DNA of 64,000 nucleotides from Noviherbaspirillum pedocola (GTDB taxonomy: Bacteria; Pseudomonadota; Gammaproteobacteria; Burkholderiales; Burkholderiaceae_D): assembly GCF_016632335.1 (NCBI RefSeq), contig NZ_JAEPBG010000004.1, positions 62,001 to 126,000 on the forward strand, in the 5' to 3' direction. The notes under the pieces were generated by a model. That model searched no databases. It worked only from the letters and a program-made list of their open reading frames with translations, and had not been told where the DNA came from. Positions 52,788 to 60,891 of the stretch are shown here, in pieces (position 1 is the first letter of the stretch; every line of letters starts with the position of its first letter). A program made the translations under genes and the position numbers.

Positions 52788-53639
52788 CTAGGACTGCATG
52801 CTTTCGAGCGCGGCATCGATTGCACCAAGCGCATCAAGGGCACCCATGGCCAGGCCAACGTCGCGTGGATCCGCGACCTGTGGCTCGCGCGGATTGATGC
52901 GCACCAGCCGGCCATTGTGCTGACGCACGATGCGATGCGCGAAATGCCGCACGGTGGCAATTGCAGTACCGGCGCCCAGTTCGATGACGACCGGCTGGCG
53001 AACCTGCGCCAGCCAACGCTGCTGACGCGTCTCCTGCAGGTCCTGGCGCTTGCTGATCCACGACCAGTCGCCGAACATCAGGATGTTCGGGCGCGCGATC
53101 CCGCCGCAGTGCGGGCACCGCGGCAGAGGACTGGTCAGCTCGCATCGGGCTTCATCAACGACGGGATCAACGCCGTCGGCCGGCCACACCGCTTCGGTGC
53201 ACGGCTGCAGGCACTGCAGATGGTGTATCGATCCGTGGCATTCATGGAGCCGCATGGGATCGAAGCCCGCGACCTCGAACTGTCCGTCGACATTGCTCGT
53301 AAAAACGGAATAGCCATGCCGCTTCATGCCGCCCCATTTGCGCAGTAGTGAGAACCCGGCGTGCGGCCTGGTGCGACGATACAGCGCAAGCCGGTGCCCG
53401 TAAAAACCCCAGGCCTGCTGCGCATGCGCATGAAACGCGTCGGGCGAGGCGATGTCCTGGAAGGCGATGCCGCTCTTCGCGAGCGCCGGGTAGGCTTTCC
53501 AGAATCCTTCGGTGCCACGGAAGTCGGGCAGGCCGGAGTCGACGCCGAAGCCGGCGCCAGCAGCAATGACGAGGGCGTCGGCGTCGTTGATCAGTGCGGC
53601 AGCCCGCGCGATGCTGTTTTCAGTGGATGGGGATGACAT
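52788..53639 (-). CDS. Sir2-family NAD-dependent deacylase
   Basis: A 283-residue sirtuin. The NAD site GAGFGVDSGLPDFRG (residues 28-42) is present, followed by TSNVDGQFEVAGF, catalytic His135 in HECHGSIHHLQC, and zinc ligands Cys143, Cys147, Cys175 and Cys178. The family motif normally reads GAGxSxxSGxPDFRG; here the small residue is replaced (GAGFGVDSG), a mild variation. It could deacylate proteins or consume NAD in a stress response. It stands 15 bp after the membrane-anchored helix-turn-helix gene in the operator A operon. Confidence 0.87.
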   Translation of the reverse strand: MSSPSTENSIARAAALINDADALVIAAGAGFGVDSGLPDFRGTEGFWKAYPALAKSGIAFQDIASPDAFHAHAQQAWGFYGHRLALYRRTRPHAGFSLLRKWGGMKRHGYSVFTSNVDGQFEVAGFDPMRLHECHGSIHHLQCLQPCTEAVWPADGVDPVVDEARCELTSPLPRCPHCGGIARPNILMFGDWSWISKRQDLQETRQQRWLAQVRQPVVIELGAGTAIATVRHFAHRIVRQHNGRLVRINPREPQVADPRDVGLAMGALDALGAIDAALESMQS

Positions 53640-53654
53640 CGAATCCTCCTGGTT

Positions 53655-54029
53655 TCAGAGCTGCGGCGTAACGCCATGGATGCGGGCGCTGCGTGCGCCA
53701 GCGCCGTCGACGAAGAGGCTCCATTCGCCATGCTGTTCGAGGCACTGCGCCAGCGCACAGGCACGCCCGTAGCCGAGCCGGAATTCGCGCTGCAAGCGCG
53801 AGACCGGACCGGCCAGCACATGGATCTGCTGCTGCCTGAGCCGGGCGATCCATGCGCTCGCCTGCTCCAGATCGGAGGCGAGCGTGGGACTCTCGCCTTG
53901 AACTTCCGGATCGTTCGTTTCGCCTGTGACGCGCAGCGACAGCGCCGAGCCGTACACCAGAACGACAACGCCGCCGAGGGTGGCAAGAAATTGCCTTCGT
54001 GTTTGCATCTCGAGATCCATCTGCTTCAT
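53655..54029 (-). CDS. Membrane-anchored protein with FtsK-gamma-like winged helix
   Basis: A 124-residue protein of unusual build. Residues 11-30 (RRQFLATLGGVVVLVYGSAL) form a hydrophobic segment preceded by twin arginines, like a Tat signal or membrane anchor. Residues 72-106 (VSRLQREFRLGYGRACALAQCLEQHGEW) closely resemble the FtsK gamma DNA-binding domain (family pattern VQRxLRIGYNRAARLxExME). It is the first gene after operator A. An FtsK gamma domain outside an FtsK protein is rare. A link between membrane and DNA, or a decayed homologue, are the two options. Confidence 0.6.
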   Translation of the reverse strand: MKQMDLEMQTRRQFLATLGGVVVLVYGSALSLRVTGETNDPEVQGESPTLASDLEQASAWIARLRQQQIHVLAGPVSRLQREFRLGYGRACALAQCLEQHGEWSLFVDGAGARSARIHGVTPQL

Positions 54030-54111
54030 CCTTCCCTGTCAAATATCGCCTGTGAGCGCGGCCCGGCCGGACGGGAGAAAGCCACGCCGGCGGCACATTA
54101 GCTTACTCAAG

Positions 54112-54136
54112 ACTGGCGACAGCGCTTGTCGCCAGT
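54112..54136. promoter_or_regulatory. WYL-type operator candidate A
   Basis: Perfect 10-bp arms ACTGGCGACA (54112-54121) and TGTCGCCAGT (54127-54136) separated by GCGCT. It is upstream of the operon at 54029-50523 and downstream of the WYL gene. It is the best of five copies of the same motif in this region. Confidence 0.72.
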
Positions 54137-54179
54137 GGTGTGCCGTGCCCATACCAGCGCGGGAAATGACGGGAATGCT

Positions 54180-55190
54180 TCAGGCGGCGGAAGGAATGGC
54201 AGAGCTGTACTGTGCCGCCATGGCCAGGGCAGTAGCGCGCATCCTGTCGCGCAGCGCGGGCGGGGACAGTACCGTGACCTGGTCGCCGAAGCCGAGCAGC
54301 CACCAATGCAGTTCCTTCGTGTCGAGCACCGTGGCGCAGACACGCACCGCGTCGCCATCCGCGGGGACAATTCGCTGGTCATTGGACAATGGGCATTCGC
54401 TCAGGTGCGCGGCAGCGCTGCGCGTGAACAGGGCTTCGAGGGCAATCCTTTCTCCGCTTTCCGGGTACCCGAATGCCCCGGCGGCAATATAGGCGTCCAG
54501 GCTGAAACCTTCAGGGCGGCAGCTCCTTTCCTCCAGAATCGTCGCCGACTGCATCCGGTGCAGCGCAAGCTGGCGCACGTCGCTGAAGTGCCACATCGTG
54601 CATACCAGGTAAATCACGCTGTCCCGGACTACGACGCCGAGCGGATGAACAAGATATTCCTTCGGCTCCGTCGCCTGGCGCTGCAGGTAGCGGACCATGA
54701 CCTGCCGCTCGTCAAGCAACGCATCGTACAGGGCAGCATGGACCTCCGGATCGACGCGCGGCGATTGCAGACGCAGTCCGCGCGGCAGCACGCGTACCTT
54801 GTCCGGCCATTGCGTCATGCCGCCATCGTTCTCCGCGAGCACGGCGTTGGCGGTGCGGAACCAGGGATCGAGGTAATTCAGCGTCGATTCCGGCAGCAGC
54901 GCATGCAGATAGCGCTGCACCAGGTGGAAAGTCAGCGCGGCTTGCGGCTCGAGAAAGGGCAGATGGAACTGTTCCGCCTCGGCCTGCCATGACCAGCCTT
55001 GCGGTTTCGCGCTGTCGGAAACCAGGGGCAGGATCGCCGATAGTTCATTCAGGTCGCGCTGGATCGAGCGCAAGGAAATCCGGTAGCCTGCGCCCTCCAG
55101 GCGCTGCAGCAGACTCGCGGTGTCGATCTTGCGCGGATGGCGCGGGATATGGCGCAGCATCGCCATCATGCGGGGCAGTGTGTTCGACAT
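54180..55190 (-). CDS. WYL-domain transcriptional regulator
   Basis: A 336-residue regulator with an N-terminal winged helix (LLQRLEGAGYRISLRSIQRDLNELSAIL). The central WYL domain includes VRYLQRQATEPKEYLVHPLGVVVRDSVIYLVCTMWHFSDVRQLALHRMQSA. A C-terminal WCX-type extension follows (IALEALFTRSAAAHLSECPL through DKELHWWLLGFGDQVTVLSP). WYL regulators sense nucleic acid or nucleotide ligands; PafBC and DriD respond to single-stranded DNA. The motif of five operator candidates lies upstream of itself and of neighbouring operons, so it is probably their local regulator (inference). Confidence 0.9.
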   Translation of the reverse strand: MSNTLPRMMAMLRHIPRHPRKIDTASLLQRLEGAGYRISLRSIQRDLNELSAILPLVSDSAKPQGWSWQAEAEQFHLPFLEPQAALTFHLVQRYLHALLPESTLNYLDPWFRTANAVLAENDGGMTQWPDKVRVLPRGLRLQSPRVDPEVHAALYDALLDERQVMVRYLQRQATEPKEYLVHPLGVVVRDSVIYLVCTMWHFSDVRQLALHRMQSATILEERSCRPEGFSLDAYIAAGAFGYPESGERIALEALFTRSAAAHLSECPLSNDQRIVPADGDAVRVCATVLDTKELHWWLLGFGDQVTVLSPPALRDRMRATALAMAAQYSSAIPSAA

Positions 55191-55217
55191 CGAATTCGGC
55201 AGTGGTCACGGATGTAT

Positions 55218-55234
55218 GCGACGGGGCTTGTCGT
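55218..55234. promoter_or_regulatory. WYL-type operator candidate E (upstream of the WYL gene)
   Basis: GCGACG, GGGCT, TGTCGT: the same six-five-six layout as the other sites, 28 bp before the WYL start codon at 55190. It suggests autoregulation. Confidence 0.62.
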
Positions 55235-55362
55235 ATTGCTGTGATAAGCCCAATCCACAAAAAAGTTTTCGTAAAACGGATGATGGTCGCATCCCGCTTC
55301 GCCACGGGATGCTGAATACAGGGAGAATGGGAAGCACGCCGGCTTATGCGCGCGACGCCGCC

Positions 55363-55965
55363 TCACTCCTGTTCAACGACCTCGTTGAAGGCTTCTTCGA
55401 TTGGAAAGCCGCGCATGAGCAGCTTGATCATGGCCTCTTTGCCTTCGAGGTCGACTTTGCCGTCATAGCTGGCGCGGTCTGCCTTGTAGGCTTCCCAATA
55501 CAGGTCGCGTGCCTCTGACTCGGGGAGCTTCCGGCGTCTTTCTGTTCGGGCGCGTTTTCTGGCAGCCGCTGTCTCCAGTTCGAATGCATGGTGAACATCC
55601 GCACTGGCCGCATCCCAGTCAAAGGCCAGTATCGCAGCCTTATCCGCTTCCCAATCGCCCGTGTATCCCTCCCCCGGACGACCCTGGCCATTCACAGCAA
55701 GGCAGGCGAGGTTGGGCAGGCTCAGCCGTTGGCAAATCATTTCCACCACCAGCAGACGCTTGCCGATATTGACCGGGATGGCAGCCTCGATATACGGCGC
55801 ATCCGGATATTTTTCCTTGGTCCTTCTGACGAGCTCGCCATACCTGATCGTGATGTCGCGATCTGCCTCCGCCTTGCCAAGCTCAGTCCGCACATGCTCG
55901 AGGAGCACTGCGAAATAGAGCTTTGCAAGGCATACGCTGATTTCCGTAATTTTTGTGACCGCCAT
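55363..55965 (-). CDS. Hypothetical protein upstream of the WYL gene
   Basis: A 200-residue soluble protein, mostly helical and charged (AVTKITEISVCLAKLYFAVLLEHVRTELGKAEADRDITIRYGELV). The segment KEKYPDAPYIEAAIPVNIGKRLLVVEMICQRLSLPNLACLAVNGQGRPGEGYTG suggests a compact alpha/beta part resembling domains of some restriction-linked or phage-linked hypothetical proteins. I do not recognise a named family. Ribosome-binding site AAGGGGG precedes the ATG. No operator motif is seen in front of it, so its link to the WYL regulon is positional only. Confidence 0.65.
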   Translation of the reverse strand: MAVTKITEISVCLAKLYFAVLLEHVRTELGKAEADRDITIRYGELVRRTKEKYPDAPYIEAAIPVNIGKRLLVVEMICQRLSLPNLACLAVNGQGRPGEGYTGDWEADKAAILAFDWDAASADVHHAFELETAAARKRARTERRRKLPESEARDLYWEAYKADRASYDGKVDLEGKEAMIKLLMRGFPIEEAFNEVVEQE

Positions 55966-56161
55966 CTTGCCCCCTTGATGCTTGAGATTCCGCGGGCCGG
56001 ATGCCCCGACCCCCGGCTTCCACGCTGAATACGCATGCAGACACTTCGTCCGATAACCTGCAGCAGCGGGAAATCATACTCGAATTTGTTTCTACCAGGA
56101 AATTATACCGGGCAATGCAAACGATCCGGACCCGCATGCTGATCATTCGCCAACCCCGGAC

Positions 56162-56566
56162 CTAAACCTCTTCCGCCCATCTTTCCCAGAATCCTGGCGC
56201 GTCATGGTGTGCGTTTTTCATCGCTTCATCGAACGGGTAATAGCAGAACCTGGCGCCGTCGATGGCCATGGTGCCGTCAGGGTGTTCCAGGTAGTCGCGC
56301 ACGCGCCGGTAGTCCGGATGGGTTTCATCGAAGGGCACGTCGATGTAGATCTGGCCGCGATAGCTGCACATGAATGACGCGCTTGCGACATGGCCGCAAG
56401 GCGTCCAGCCGATCGCCTGCGCGTCGAGCCATGCGATGATCCGCCGGCGCGCCGGCCAGGCTTCCCAATCGAAGGCGCGGGACAGGCTGGTATGGAAGAT
56501 CACGTGCAGCACGTCGCGCCCTTTTCTGCGCGCAATGGCGTCGATATGTTCAATGACTGCGGGCAT
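56162..56566 (-). CDS. Small protein co-transcribed with the tandem AAA+ ATPase
   Basis: A 134-residue protein with aromatic residues (FHTSLSRAFDWEAWPARRRIIAWLDAQAIGWTPCGHVASASFMCSYRGQIYIDVPFDETHPDYRRVRDYLEHPDGT). It begins 52 bp after the ATPase stop with a GGAGAG site and so is its operon partner. No family recognised; it may be an adaptor or substrate of the ATPase. It is cytoplasmic, as no signal or membrane helix is visible. Confidence 0.68.
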   Translation of the reverse strand: MPAVIEHIDAIARRKGRDVLHVIFHTSLSRAFDWEAWPARRRIIAWLDAQAIGWTPCGHVASASFMCSYRGQIYIDVPFDETHPDYRRVRDYLEHPDGTMAIDGARFCYYPFDEAMKNAHHDAPGFWERWAEEV

Positions 56567-56618
56567 GGTGTCTCTCCGTTTGATTACTGGTAGCTGGCTG
56601 GCGTCATCGCCGCATTCT

Positions 56619-58820
56619 TCAAACGAAACCAATCGCCCTGCCTTGCGCATCATCGGGTTTCGCTTCCCATTCCTGCCGCAGTTCAATCAGCCAGGCGTCG
56701 AGCTCTGCCTGCAGCCCGAGCAGCGCAAAGCGCTTTTTGACATTGGCAAAGTCGCCGGGCGTGAGACCTTCGAGCGACTCCAACTCCCGCATCGCTGAGC
56801 GCGGCAGCTCCTGCTGAACGGGCCAGTCGATCAGTTCTCTGAGCATTTGCTCCCGCTGCGCGCAGGACAATGGCTTGAATTCGAGCCGGAACACGAAGCG
56901 GCGCATCAGCGCGCTGTCGATCGACCTGCCATGGTTCGTCGCGCACAAAAACACCCCGTCGAAAGATTCGAGCTGGCGCAGAAATTCCGCAGTGACCGCT
57001 TCCGATGCGCGGTGCATCGCGCTGGCGCGGTCGCTCAGCAGGGTTTCCGCCTCGTCCAGAAAAACCATCTGCCGCTCCGGATCGCACGAGGTAAACATTT
57101 CCGCAACCTGCTGTTCCGATTCACCGAACCATTTGCTGTTCACGTCCGATGCCGAGTAATAGAGCAGTTCACGTTCCAGGCGCTCGGCGATCCTGCTCGC
57201 CAGCTGGGTCTTGCCGGTGCCCGGCGGGCCGCTCATCAACGCTGTCCCCCGGCCATGGCGCGCGATGGCGTCAATAATCTGCTCCGGGGTAAACCGTCCG
57301 CCAATCTGCAGATAGGCAGTATCGAAGCGCGTGACGATGTGCGGCGTCCTGCGCATTGCCCGGGCACGCATCATCTCGCCCTGGCTATCGAGGTAGCACA
57401 GCGCGACTTCCTCATGCGTCCCGGCCTTTCCGGCGGCCAGATGCGCCACTTTGGCGCTGGACGCGATCAGCGCCGGCGACAGGCCGCTTCGCCGCGCAAT
57501 ACGGTCGATCGTGGCCTCGCTGACCCCGAGCGGTTGCAGATGTCGTTGCGCGATCTGGCGTCGCACGGCCAGCTCCGGCACATCAAAGCGGATGCAGAAC
57601 GTGAAGCGGCGGCGATATGCCTGGTCAATCTCGGCAATGCTGTTCGTGATCCAGATCACCGGATGCGGGTTCGTTTCCAGGAGCCGGTTCATCCACGCCT
57701 TGCTGCCGATCCGCGGCGCCGCTGCGCCGGATTGGCCCTGGTCCAGGAACACATCTTCCGCCTCGTCCAGAACCAGCAGCGCGGATTGTGCATTGCCCAG
57801 CAGGGACTGCGCCGTACGCAGACTGCACAGCCTTTGTCCACGCGACGCTTCAGCGCCGTCGCGGCACGCGACTTCATAGGCGCGGCAGCCGATGGAAAGC
57901 GCCAGCTGCTTGGCGAACTCGGTTTTCCCCGTGCCAGGGGGGCCATACAGCAGGATATTGACGCCAGCCTCCGCATGCGCCAGAGCGGTCTCAAGAACAG
58001 CTTGCACCGTACGCTGCTGTGCAGCCAGCGCCGGCCATTGCAGCGCTTGCGCATCAGCCGGGGCCGGCAACGGCTCCAGCAGCGCATCGAACAAGTCGGC
58101 GCGCCTGGCATGCGGCAGCGTGAAGACGCGCTGGCCAAACCGAGACAGCTCGAGCAGATCGCGCAGTGCAGTCGTGCCATCCGCCAGGTTCTCGAACAGT
58201 CCGCTCTGCATCAGCGCGCCACTTTCCTTCAATGCGGCAATGACCGGCTCCAACGGCATATCGATAGCTGCCGCGATGGCACGGTGGACCTTGCTCACCG
58301 GGCGCTCAAGACGAAGGTAGCGGAAGGCGAACACGGAGTGGTCGAGACAGGCTGCAAGGAGCAGGATGCGCGTCTCCGCCTCGGTCAGCGCAAAGCTTTC
58401 CTGAAGGTGGCGCACGTTGGACTGCATCGGAAACGGGTCTCGCGCTTCGAAGAACAGGAGCTCGGCATACATCCTTTCGTACAGCGGCGCCGTCTGCGGC
58501 TCAGGCCATGACAGGTTTCTGCCCAGCCACTCGTAATAGGCAGTTCCACCGACGGCGCTGGCTGCATCGAGTCGAACCGCCCACTCGGGCCTGGCTGCTT
58601 CGTCTCCCTCCAGACGCTGCCGCACCAGCACGGCGAGCGGATGAATCACGAAGCCGATGTCGTCGAGATGATGCTCATAGAGGCTGCCCGGCTGGTCGCG
58701 GCACAACCGGTAAATGGCGAGCAGTGTGCGGATGGTCGCCGGGTCGCACAAGGCAGGGGAAAGCGCAAGAGAGTTGGTAGTCATGGGGTCAGCATCGTTG
58801 AACATGCCGCCATCTTGCAT
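56619..58820 (-). CDS. Tandem AAA+ ATPase (Cdc48/ClpX-like domains)
   Basis: A 733-residue protein with two AAA+ domains. The first has Walker A GPPGTGKT at 293-300 and Walker B LLVLDEAED near 348-356. The second has GPPGTGKT at 531-538 and MVFLDEAE near 585-592, followed by an arginine-finger-like ALMRRFVFR. The N-terminal 270 residues are helical with a winged-helix feel (ESFALTEAETRILLLAACLDHSVFAF). Two-domain AAA+ proteins act as unfoldases or remodellers. The start is uncertain: ATGs at 58820, 58805 and 58784 are in frame, and operator B lies immediately upstream, which favours 58784. Confidence 0.87.
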   Translation of the reverse strand: MQDGGMFNDADPMTTNSLALSPALCDPATIRTLLAIYRLCRDQPGSLYEHHLDDIGFVIHPLAVLVRQRLEGDEAARPEWAVRLDAASAVGGTAYYEWLGRNLSWPEPQTAPLYERMYAELLFFEARDPFPMQSNVRHLQESFALTEAETRILLLAACLDHSVFAFRYLRLERPVSKVHRAIAAAIDMPLEPVIAALKESGALMQSGLFENLADGTTALRDLLELSRFGQRVFTLPHARRADLFDALLEPLPAPADAQALQWPALAAQQRTVQAVLETALAHAEAGVNILLYGPPGTGKTEFAKQLALSIGCRAYEVACRDGAEASRGQRLCSLRTAQSLLGNAQSALLVLDEAEDVFLDQGQSGAAAPRIGSKAWMNRLLETNPHPVIWITNSIAEIDQAYRRRFTFCIRFDVPELAVRRQIAQRHLQPLGVSEATIDRIARRSGLSPALIASSAKVAHLAAGKAGTHEEVALCYLDSQGEMMRARAMRRTPHIVTRFDTAYLQIGGRFTPEQIIDAIARHGRGTALMSGPPGTGKTQLASRIAERLERELLYYSASDVNSKWFGESEQQVAEMFTSCDPERQMVFLDEAETLLSDRASAMHRASEAVTAEFLRQLESFDGVFLCATNHGRSIDSALMRRFVFRLEFKPLSCAQREQMLRELIDWPVQQELPRSAMRELESLEGLTPGDFANVKKRFALLGLQAELDAWLIELRQEWEAKPDDAQGRAIGFV

Positions 58821-58826
58821 CCGCCT

Positions 58827-58844
58827 GGCGACAGAACTTGTCGT
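58827..58844. promoter_or_regulatory. WYL-type operator candidate B
   Basis: Core GCGACA, GAACT, TGTCGT (58828-58844, preceded by CTG). It lies directly upstream of the tandem AAA+ gene and 50 bp from operator C in the divergent control region. Confidence 0.68.
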
Positions 58845-58879
58845 TGCCTGATTTGCCGTCCGGGCCGGCCGCAGCCTAT

Positions 58880-58896
58880 GCGACAGGATCTGTCGC
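58880..58896. promoter_or_regulatory. WYL-type operator candidate C
   Basis: GCGACA, GGATC, TGTCGC: both arms perfect (58880-58885 and 58891-58896). A further GCGACA half-site begins at 58895. It lies between the AAA+ gene and the small repeat protein and hydrolase genes on the other strand. Confidence 0.68.
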
Positions 58897-58984
58897 GCGA
58901 CAGCCTATAGTTGACGAGGCGGCGACATCGGCGCCGCGATCCGGCAAGCGCGATGGCTTGCACAACAAACTCGGGGAGACAGCT

Positions 58985-59185
58985 TTGCACAGGCAGACAT
59001 TGAAGGATGAGCATTTCAGGGTGATCGGCTATATCGATACCGCCAGCGATGGAAAGCAGACCGGCAAGGATGCCCGCTTCCATACGGTCGGCTACTACGA
59101 TCCCAGGACGAATGTCACAAAGGATGCGCATTTCCATAGGGTAGGGTATGGCAATCAGCTGGCATCGCTGATCGCCTGCCGCTGA
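58985..59185 (+). CDS. Small repeat protein with a TTG start
   Basis: A 66-residue protein built of three near-repeats: KDEHFRVIGYIDT, KDARFHTVGYYDP and KDAHFHRVGYGN, ending in LASLI. Small proteins with KDxxxxxxGYxD repeats occur beside stress genes in proteobacteria; none has a known role. I chose the TTG at 58985 because GGGGAG stands seven bases upstream and the repeats begin directly after it; no in-frame ATG is available. It lies 89 bp after operator C and 49 bp before the hydrolase gene. Confidence 0.6.
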   Translation: MHRQTLKDEHFRVIGYIDTASDGKQTGKDARFHTVGYYDPRTNVTKDAHFHRVGYGNQLASLIACR

Positions 59186-59234
59186 TGGCATGCGATCAGC
59201 GAAAGCCTCGAATGACTTGCCTCGGGAGACATGC

Positions 59235-59747
59235 ATGGCAGCACCACTGATTCACTTTGTGCACGGCAAGGAAAGCGGTCCCTGGGGCGGCAAGATCAAG
59301 GCGCTGGCCGAGGTGGGCCGCCGCCTCGGCTGTCAGGTCGAGAGCCTGGATTATTCCTTCACGCAGGATCCCGAAGAGCGCCTGGCACGGCTCCTCGGTG
59401 CCTGCGTCTCCCGGACAGGCGAGCTGTTGCTGGTCGGCTCGAGCATGGGGGGCTGGGTGGCAGCCGAGGCGTGCACGCGCCTCGACGCCAAGGGACTCTT
59501 CCTTCTGGCGCCAGCACTGCACATGCCGGGCTATCCGACTCAGGATCCGGCCGTAAGCGGCAGGCATGTCGAGATCGTCCATGGCTGGAACGACGCAGTC
59601 ATCCCGTATGAGAATTCGATCCGGTTCGCGCGCGAGCACCAATGCACGCTGCATCTGGTAGAGAGCGACCACCGGCTGAACGACTGCATACCGTTGCTCT
59701 GCGGCTGGTTCGAATCATTCCTGCAGCGCCTGCTGCAGGCGCATTGA
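59235..59747 (+). CDS. YqiA/YcfP-like alpha/beta hydrolase
   Basis: A 170-residue alpha/beta hydrolase of the small YqiA/YcfP-esterase type. Catalytic features: nucleophile Ser in VGSSMGGWVA, Asp in VHGWNDAVIP and His in VESDHRLN. The N-terminal IHFVHGKESGPWGGKIKALAE provides the oxyanion. It is cytoplasmic (no signal peptide). The start at 59235 follows CTCGGGAGAC. It is in the operator C transcription unit and convergent with the 5'-nucleotidase gene. Confidence 0.85.
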   Translation: MAAPLIHFVHGKESGPWGGKIKALAEVGRRLGCQVESLDYSFTQDPEERLARLLGACVSRTGELLLVGSSMGGWVAAEACTRLDAKGLFLLAPALHMPGYPTQDPAVSGRHVEIVHGWNDAVIPYENSIRFAREHQCTLHLVESDHRLNDCIPLLCGWFESFLQRLLQAH

Positions 59748-59766
59748 CGCGCTCGCCGGCGGCAGC

Positions 59767-60678
59767 TCAGGCGTTTGCGGCCGCGGCGTTCTTCACGCCG
59801 TAGGGAACATGCGCGGCCTGTACATAGCCGGCTGCCGCGTCGCAGTTACGCTGCTGGTCATCGAAAAAGATATCGGCGCCAAAGCTTTTCAGGAACGGTC
59901 CCTTGTCCATGCCGCCCAGGAACAGGGCTTCGTCAATGCGGATGTCCCAGAAGCGCAGCGTGCGCACCACGCGCTCATGCGCCGGCGCGCAACGTGCTGT
60001 CACCAGAGCGGTGCGGATCGGGCAGGCGTGGGCACTGTATTGCGCCTGGATCCGGTGCAGGCGCGCGAGGAAAGGCTGAAACGGTCCGCCGGGCAGCGGA
60101 ATATGCCGCGCGGCGATTTCGCTGCGGGTGAACGCGTCCAGCCCCGACTCGGCAAACACCCGCTCGGCTTCATCGGAGAACAGCACGGCATCGCCATCGA
60201 AAGCGATGCGCACGATCTCGTCTGCGGACAGGCCAAGCAGGGGGCCGAGCACCGTCGCGGCCGCAATGCCTGCGTGGAGCGCCATCCGGACATCACCGGG
60301 ATCGGTCGATAGAAACAGATGGGCGCCGAAGGCTGCCGCATAGCGGTAAGGAGGCGCGCCCCGCGTGAAGGCGGCGCGGCTAATCCCGAGCGCATGGTGC
60401 CTGAGCGAATGGAAAATCCGCAGGCTCGTGTCGGCGCTGTTGCGCGACAGCAGAATGACTTCGACTTGAGCGGGGCGTGCATCATTCAATGCCAGCAACT
60501 TGCGCACCAGATGGAAAGCCGGCCCGGGCGCGAAGGCTTCCGCTTCGTGCGCGCGCTGGTGGCGCGCATAGGCATCTTCTCCTTCTGTCTCAAATACCCG
60601 GTGGCTTTCGCGCAGATCGAACAGCGCGCTGGACGCGACCGCGATCACCAGTTTTTCGCAGGATTCCATCTCTTTCAT
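59767..60678 (-). CDS. Cytosolic-type 5'-nucleotidase (NT5C1-like family)
   Basis: A 303-residue 5'-nucleotidase family protein (PF06189, related to cytosolic 5'-nucleotidase I). Family motifs are LVIAVASSALFDLRESHRVFETEGEDAY, RHHALGISRAAFTRGAPPYRYAAAFGAHLFLSTD, VRIAFDGDAVLFSDEAERVF, PIRTALVTARCAPAHERVVRTLR and ADIFFDDQQRNCDAAA. The DGD and FDDQ acidic residues would hold the magnesium. It dephosphorylates nucleoside monophosphates, probably AMP-like. The start at 60678 follows AGGGAAGGCGG; operator D lies upstream. Confidence 0.88.
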   Translation of the reverse strand: MKEMESCEKLVIAVASSALFDLRESHRVFETEGEDAYARHQRAHEAEAFAPGPAFHLVRKLLALNDARPAQVEVILLSRNSADTSLRIFHSLRHHALGISRAAFTRGAPPYRYAAAFGAHLFLSTDPGDVRMALHAGIAAATVLGPLLGLSADEIVRIAFDGDAVLFSDEAERVFAESGLDAFTRSEIAARHIPLPGGPFQPFLARLHRIQAQYSAHACPIRTALVTARCAPAHERVVRTLRFWDIRIDEALFLGGMDKGPFLKSFGADIFFDDQQRNCDAAAGYVQAAHVPYGVKNAAAANA

Positions 60679-60756
60679 ACCGCCTTCCCTGTTGTGAAGG
60701 ACTGAGCCGCGCGACGACGACGGGGGCTCATCCGTGGCTGTGCATTGTCCGGAAGC

Positions 60757-60775
60757 TGGCGACAGCTTTTGTCGT
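60757..60775. promoter_or_regulatory. WYL-type operator candidate D
   Basis: Core GCGACA, GCTTT, TGTCGT (60759-60775, preceded by CTG). It lies in the divergent region between the 5'-nucleotidase gene (minus) and the small basic protein gene (plus). Confidence 0.66.
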
Positions 60776-60891
60776 GTTGCTCGAGAAGCGGCTCGCGCTT
60801 GCCATGCGACACGGCGCGTCGCCTGCTCGCCCCAGGATGATGGTCCCAGCTTCCGGCGCATCGGACCGGATGGGGAAGCAGGAGAAAACGG

